Of a DNA stretch of 33,701 bases, positions 31,730 to 33,701 are shown piece by piece. Positions within the stretch are counted from its first letter, which is position 1; each line of letters opens with the position of its first letter. The stretch covers positions 1-33,701 of the forward strand of contig JAGNSM010000004.1 in NCBI GenBank assembly GCA_017988045.1, in the 5' to 3' direction. The DNA is from Fusobacteriaceae bacterium. GTDB lineage: Bacteria > Fusobacteriota > Fusobacteriia > Fusobacteriales > Fusobacteriaceae. The notes beneath the pieces are model-generated. The model made no database searches and was not told where the DNA came from. It saw nothing but the letters and a program-made list of their open reading frames with translations. Made by a program: the position numbers and the translations under genes.

Positions 31730-31890
31730 TATTTAGGCAAGTCTCCTGACTAACTTCACTCTACTTGTACCCTTCCCGACTTTTGTCAGTGGTTATTGTA
31801 CTTTCGTCAGTATCACAGTAGTGGGGGCTGTGTCGGATTCGCACCGACTTCCTTATTAAATCTAATCTAAGTTGATTAAATACCTAAATA
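31730..31890 (-). ncRNA. Cobalamin (adenosylcobalamin-type) riboswitch aptamer
   Basis: On the minus strand the leader carries the core of the cobalamin riboswitch: GTCGGTGCGAATCCGACAC, then AGCCCCCACTACTGTGATACTGACGAAAG in two adjoining pieces, the B12 box in the form ACCACTGACAAAAGTCGGGAAGG, and the ending GTCAGGAGACTTGCC. The closing stem P1 pairs TATTTAGG (31883-31890 on the complementary strand) with CCTAAATA (31730-31737). The B12 box has A for G at its first position (ACCACTG for GCCACTG). High cobalamin should stabilise the fold and favour the terminator, switching off the cbi operon. Confidence 0.95.
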
Positions 31891-31899
31891 ACTTTACTA

Positions 31900-31928
31900 A
31901 TTATAGTATATTTTTATGGTTCCTGCAA
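31900..31928 (-). promoter_or_regulatory. Promoter of the cobalamin operon
   Basis: On the minus strand TTGCAG (31923-31928), 17-nt spacer, TATAAT (31900-31905). Transcription would begin near 31893, within a few bases of the riboswitch P1 stem. Confidence 0.7.
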
Positions 31929-31960
31929 TAAATAATATTAATAATTACTTACTTTTTATA

Positions 31961-32386
31961 TCAAATCCAGTTTTTTAATAAAAGATTTTTAAGTATTTTA
32001 ACATTCTCTTCTCCAATTTCATTGCTTATCTGATTTTCAATTTCAGTTTTAAGCTTAACCATTTCATTGTATACCTCTATTCCCTTTGGAGTTAGAGTCA
32101 TCAGCTTTTCTTTATGATTTCCCTCTATTGTTTCAAATAAAATATAATTGTTTTCTAAAAGTAATTTTGAAAATTTATGAACTCCTTGTCTAGAAATATT
32201 CATTTTCCTAGCACTTTCAGCTATTGTCATTTTTCTAATAATCAACATTGAAAGTAGATGCATTTCTGTTTCCGAAAAATTATTGTTATGATTCTTTATC
32301 CAAAGTTCTAAGGTTATTTTTCTTAATTTTTTATGTTTTTCGCTTATGAGGTCAATTAAATTTAAATTTTCTAAATATTCTTTCAA
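31961..32386 (-). CDS. MarR-family transcriptional regulator, TTG start
   Basis: A 141-residue winged-helix regulator. NNNFSETEMHLLSMLIIRKMTIAESARKMNIS leads into the recognition helix RQGVHKFSKLLLENNYI; the wing is FETIEGNHKEKLMTLTPKG. Terminal helices would form the dimer. Translation most likely begins at TTG 32386: GGAGG is seven bases before it, and the longer form from 32437 has no ribosome site and adds a non-conserved N terminus. It lies between the cobalamin operon promoter and an ABC ATPase gene, on the same strand as both. Its own promoter carries an inverted repeat. Target and ligand are unknown. Confidence 0.82.
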   Translation of the reverse strand: MKEYLENLNLIDLISEKHKKLRKITLELWIKNHNNNFSETEMHLLSMLIIRKMTIAESARKMNISRQGVHKFSKLLLENNYILFETIEGNHKEKLMTLTPKGIEVYNEMVKLKTEIENQISNEIGEENVKILKNLLLKNWI

Positions 32387-32452
32387 AATGAAACCTCCAA
32401 TGTTTTTATTTACACTAAATTGTACAAAAAAATTCAAATTCTAAGTACATTA

Positions 32453-32491
32453 AGTATAATATATAAACACAGCAATGTCAATTAAGTTGAC
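32453..32491 (-). promoter_or_regulatory. Promoter and candidate operator of the second MarR gene
   Basis: On the minus strand TTGACA (32476-32481), 17-nt spacer, TATACT (32453-32458). The inverted repeat GTCAA-N5-TTGAC (32477-32491) overlaps the -35 box and could be the regulator's own site. Confidence 0.65.
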
Positions 32492-32509
32492 TTTATATCT
32501 TTTGAAATT

Positions 32510-33310
32510 CTACTTTATACTTTTAATATAATATCTCTCATTTTCTTTTTGCAAATCAATATCTATTTCAAAAATTTCTGATAAATTTTTAGATGTAAGT
32601 ATATCTTCTTTTTTTCCTTGCTTAAAAATAGTTTTATTATGTATTAATGCTACATGTGTAATTTCCTCAAAGATTTCTTCAATATGATGAGTAACTATTA
32701 TAATTGAAGCACTTTTTGAAAGCTTTTGTATTAATTTTATAAAGCTATGTTGAGATTTGATATCAAGTCCTACAGTAGGTTCGTCAAGGATAAAAGCCTT
32801 GGGGTCGTGGATTAAGGCTCTTCCAATAATACAACGCCTCAATTGTCCTGTACTCATCTGATGAACTTTTTTATCTTTTAACTCCAAAATTTCAAGGAAT
32901 TCTAAGACTTCCAAAACTTTTTGGTGTTGCTCTTTTGTAAAATCTTGGTGATTAAAAATTTGAATAGAACTGTAAAATCCACTTAGGATTACTTCATAAG
33001 CAGTAATATATTTCCCTTGAGATCCAAAGGTATTGTGCAAATCATTTGTAATTATTCCAAGATTTTTTTTAAGTTCAAATATATTCCAATTTTCTTCTCC
33101 AAATATCTCTTTTTTAAAAGGATATTTTGTAGTTGGATATAAATCATTTGAGAATAACTTTATTAAAGTTGATTTACCACTTCCATTAGCTCCCAAAATA
33201 GCCCAATTTTCATTATTTTTAATTTTAAGATTTATATTTCTTAGTGTAGATGAGTCAATATCATAATTTACATATACATTTTCAAAATTTATTATATTTT
33301 CTAGTTCCAT
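32510..33310 (-). CDS. Stand-alone ABC transporter ATPase (YlmA/ModF-like)
   Basis: A 266-residue ATPase with no membrane domain. Walker A is GANGSGKST (40-48), Walker B is AFILDEPTVGLD, and the switch His is in IIVTHHIEEIFEEITHVALI. The signature is MSTGQLRR rather than LSGGQ. GKYITAYEVILSGFYSSI and the WNIFELKKNLGIITNDLH region resemble the YlmA and ModF group of ATPases, whose transport partners and roles are poorly defined. No permease or binding protein is encoded next to it. Whether it serves a distant transporter or has a non-transport role cannot be told. It is a one-gene unit with its own promoter, followed about 29 nt later by the promoter of the MarR gene. Confidence 0.8.
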   Translation of the reverse strand: MELENIINFENVYVNYDIDSSTLRNINLKIKNNENWAILGANGSGKSTLIKLFSNDLYPTTKYPFKKEIFGEENWNIFELKKNLGIITNDLHNTFGSQGKYITAYEVILSGFYSSIQIFNHQDFTKEQHQKVLEVLEFLEILELKDKKVHQMSTGQLRRCIIGRALIHDPKAFILDEPTVGLDIKSQHSFIKLIQKLSKSASIIIVTHHIEEIFEEITHVALIHNKTIFKQGKKEDILTSKNLSEIFEIDIDLQKENERYYIKSIK

Positions 33311-33342
33311 TAAATTAATTACCTTTCTATAACTTTCTTTAC

Positions 33343-33371
33343 ATTTTAAAATATTTATTCTAAAAGTACAA
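33343..33371 (-). promoter_or_regulatory. Promoter of the stand-alone ABC ATPase gene
   Basis: On the minus strand TTGTAC (33366-33371), 17-nt spacer, TAAAAT (33343-33348), 33 nt before the start codon and directly after the upstream terminator. Confidence 0.5.
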
Positions 33372-33372
33372 T

Positions 33373-33420
33373 AAAAAAAAGTGTTTCTTATAGAATATTA
33401 TCTATATAGAAACACTAAAA
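33373..33420 (-). terminator. Terminator after the amino-acid ABC ATPase gene
   Basis: On the minus strand AGTGTTTCTATATAG and CTATAAGAAACACT form a stem with one bulged base, followed by eight T. It starts a few bases after the stop codon at 33424. Confidence 0.85.
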
Positions 33421-33423
33421 AAT

Positions 33424-33701
33424 TTATAATATTTTTGATAAAAACTCTTTTGTTCTTTCATTTTGTGGATTATCAAATATATCTTGAGGTTTACCTTCTT
33501 CAACAATTCTTCCATCAGCCATAAACACAACTTTATCGCAAACTTCTCTTGCAAATCCCATTTCATGCGTAACGACTATCATTGTCATTCCATGCTTTAC
33601 AGCAAGATTTTTCATAACTTGAAGAACTTCTCCAACCATTTCAGGGTCTAGCGCAGATGTAGGTTCGTCAAAAAGCATTATTTGAGGCTTCATTGCTAAT
33701 G
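33424..33701 (-). CDS. glnQ: Polar amino-acid ABC transporter ATPase (GlnQ-type), C-terminal part
   Basis: The last 92 or so residues of a polar-amino-acid importer ATPase; the frame stays open to the window edge. Before the Met at 33693 the codons read L-A, matching the usual RALAMKP segment, so this Met is not a start. Walker B is [14 protein letters not shown], the D-loop follows, and [30 protein letters not shown] with the switch His is nearly the consensus for GlnQ/ArtP/HisP. The C terminus [25 protein letters not shown] is also typical. The amino acid carried cannot be told from this part. The Walker A and signature motifs lie outside the window. Confidence 0.9.
   Translation of the reverse strand, partial: LAMKPQIMLFDEPTSALDPEMVGEVLQVMKNLAVKHGMTMIVVTHEMGFAREVCDKVVFMADGRIVEEGKPQDIFDNPQNERTKEFLSKIL

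Noticed and set aside
32387-32437. N-terminal extension of the second MarR protein
   Set aside because: The ATG at 32437 has no ribosome site, while GGAGG is correctly placed for TTG 32386.
1-33701. tRNA, rRNA, transposase or prophage genes
   Set aside because: None could be recognised on either strand.

Overview
The window is AT-rich (roughly 30% G+C by eye) chromosomal DNA. It combines strong AGGAGG-type ribosome sites and anaerobe-style gene content with a clear outer-membrane beta-barrel protein (13943-14839, signal peptide and C-terminal Phe). That mix points to a Fusobacteriota bacterium, Fusobacterium or a relative. This is an inference from composition and gene families, not from a marker gene.

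Layout. 1-1460: the end of an iron-siderophore binding protein gene and a YhcH/YiaL-type sugar-metabolism gene, each closed by a terminator. 1584-1853: a small unknown gene. 1995-6155 (minus): a MarR regulator followed by the two halves of a heterodimeric multidrug-type ABC exporter; a consensus promoter with a palindromic operator sits in front. 6281-11493 (plus): a KdpD/KdpE-like two-component system, then a second transcription unit with a small TPR-like protein, two separate RCK (TrkA-type) proteins and a TrkH/KtrB potassium channel. 11537-12517: a phosphate-binding lipoprotein (PstS) behind four TTNACA-like direct repeats at 11-nt period, i.e. a Pho-box-like array. 12605-16822 (minus): a sugar locus with PTS EIIB, PTS EIIC, an outer-membrane porin and a MupG-like (DUF871) 6-phospho-glycosidase, with a strong promoter upstream and a cluster of palindromic repeats inside.

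17033-19210 (plus): a plasmid-type Rep_3 replication-initiator homologue and a patatin-like phospholipase. 19226-19967 (minus): an eight-repeat MORN protein whose leader can fold into a three-way junction. 20168-21710 (plus): a seven-TM/PAS/GGDEF diguanylate cyclase.

21716-31928 (minus): a 14-gene anaerobic cobalamin operon, cbiX-cbiM-cbiN-cbiQ-cbiO-cbiC-cbiD-cbiE-cbiT-cbiL-cbiF-cbiG-cbiH-cbiJ, behind a cobalamin riboswitch with its own promoter and terminator. It supplies cobalt uptake (CbiMNQO), cobalt insertion (CbiX) and most corrin-ring steps. The later steps (cbiA, cbiP, cbiB/cobD, cobU, cobS) and the tetrapyrrole precursors are not in the window. 31961-33701 (minus): a second MarR regulator, a stand-alone ABC ATPase and the C-terminal part of a polar-amino-acid ABC ATPase that runs off the window.

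The gene content is mostly recognisable. The most unusual items are the structured MORN leader and its shared 13-nt word with the repeat cluster at 13.7-13.9 kb, the chromosomal Rep_3 gene, the porin inside a PTS operon, the two RCK subunits with degraded nucleotide motifs, and the Pho-box-like repeats shared (partly) by the pstS and trk promoters. No tRNA, rRNA, CRISPR array or insertion-sequence transposase was seen.
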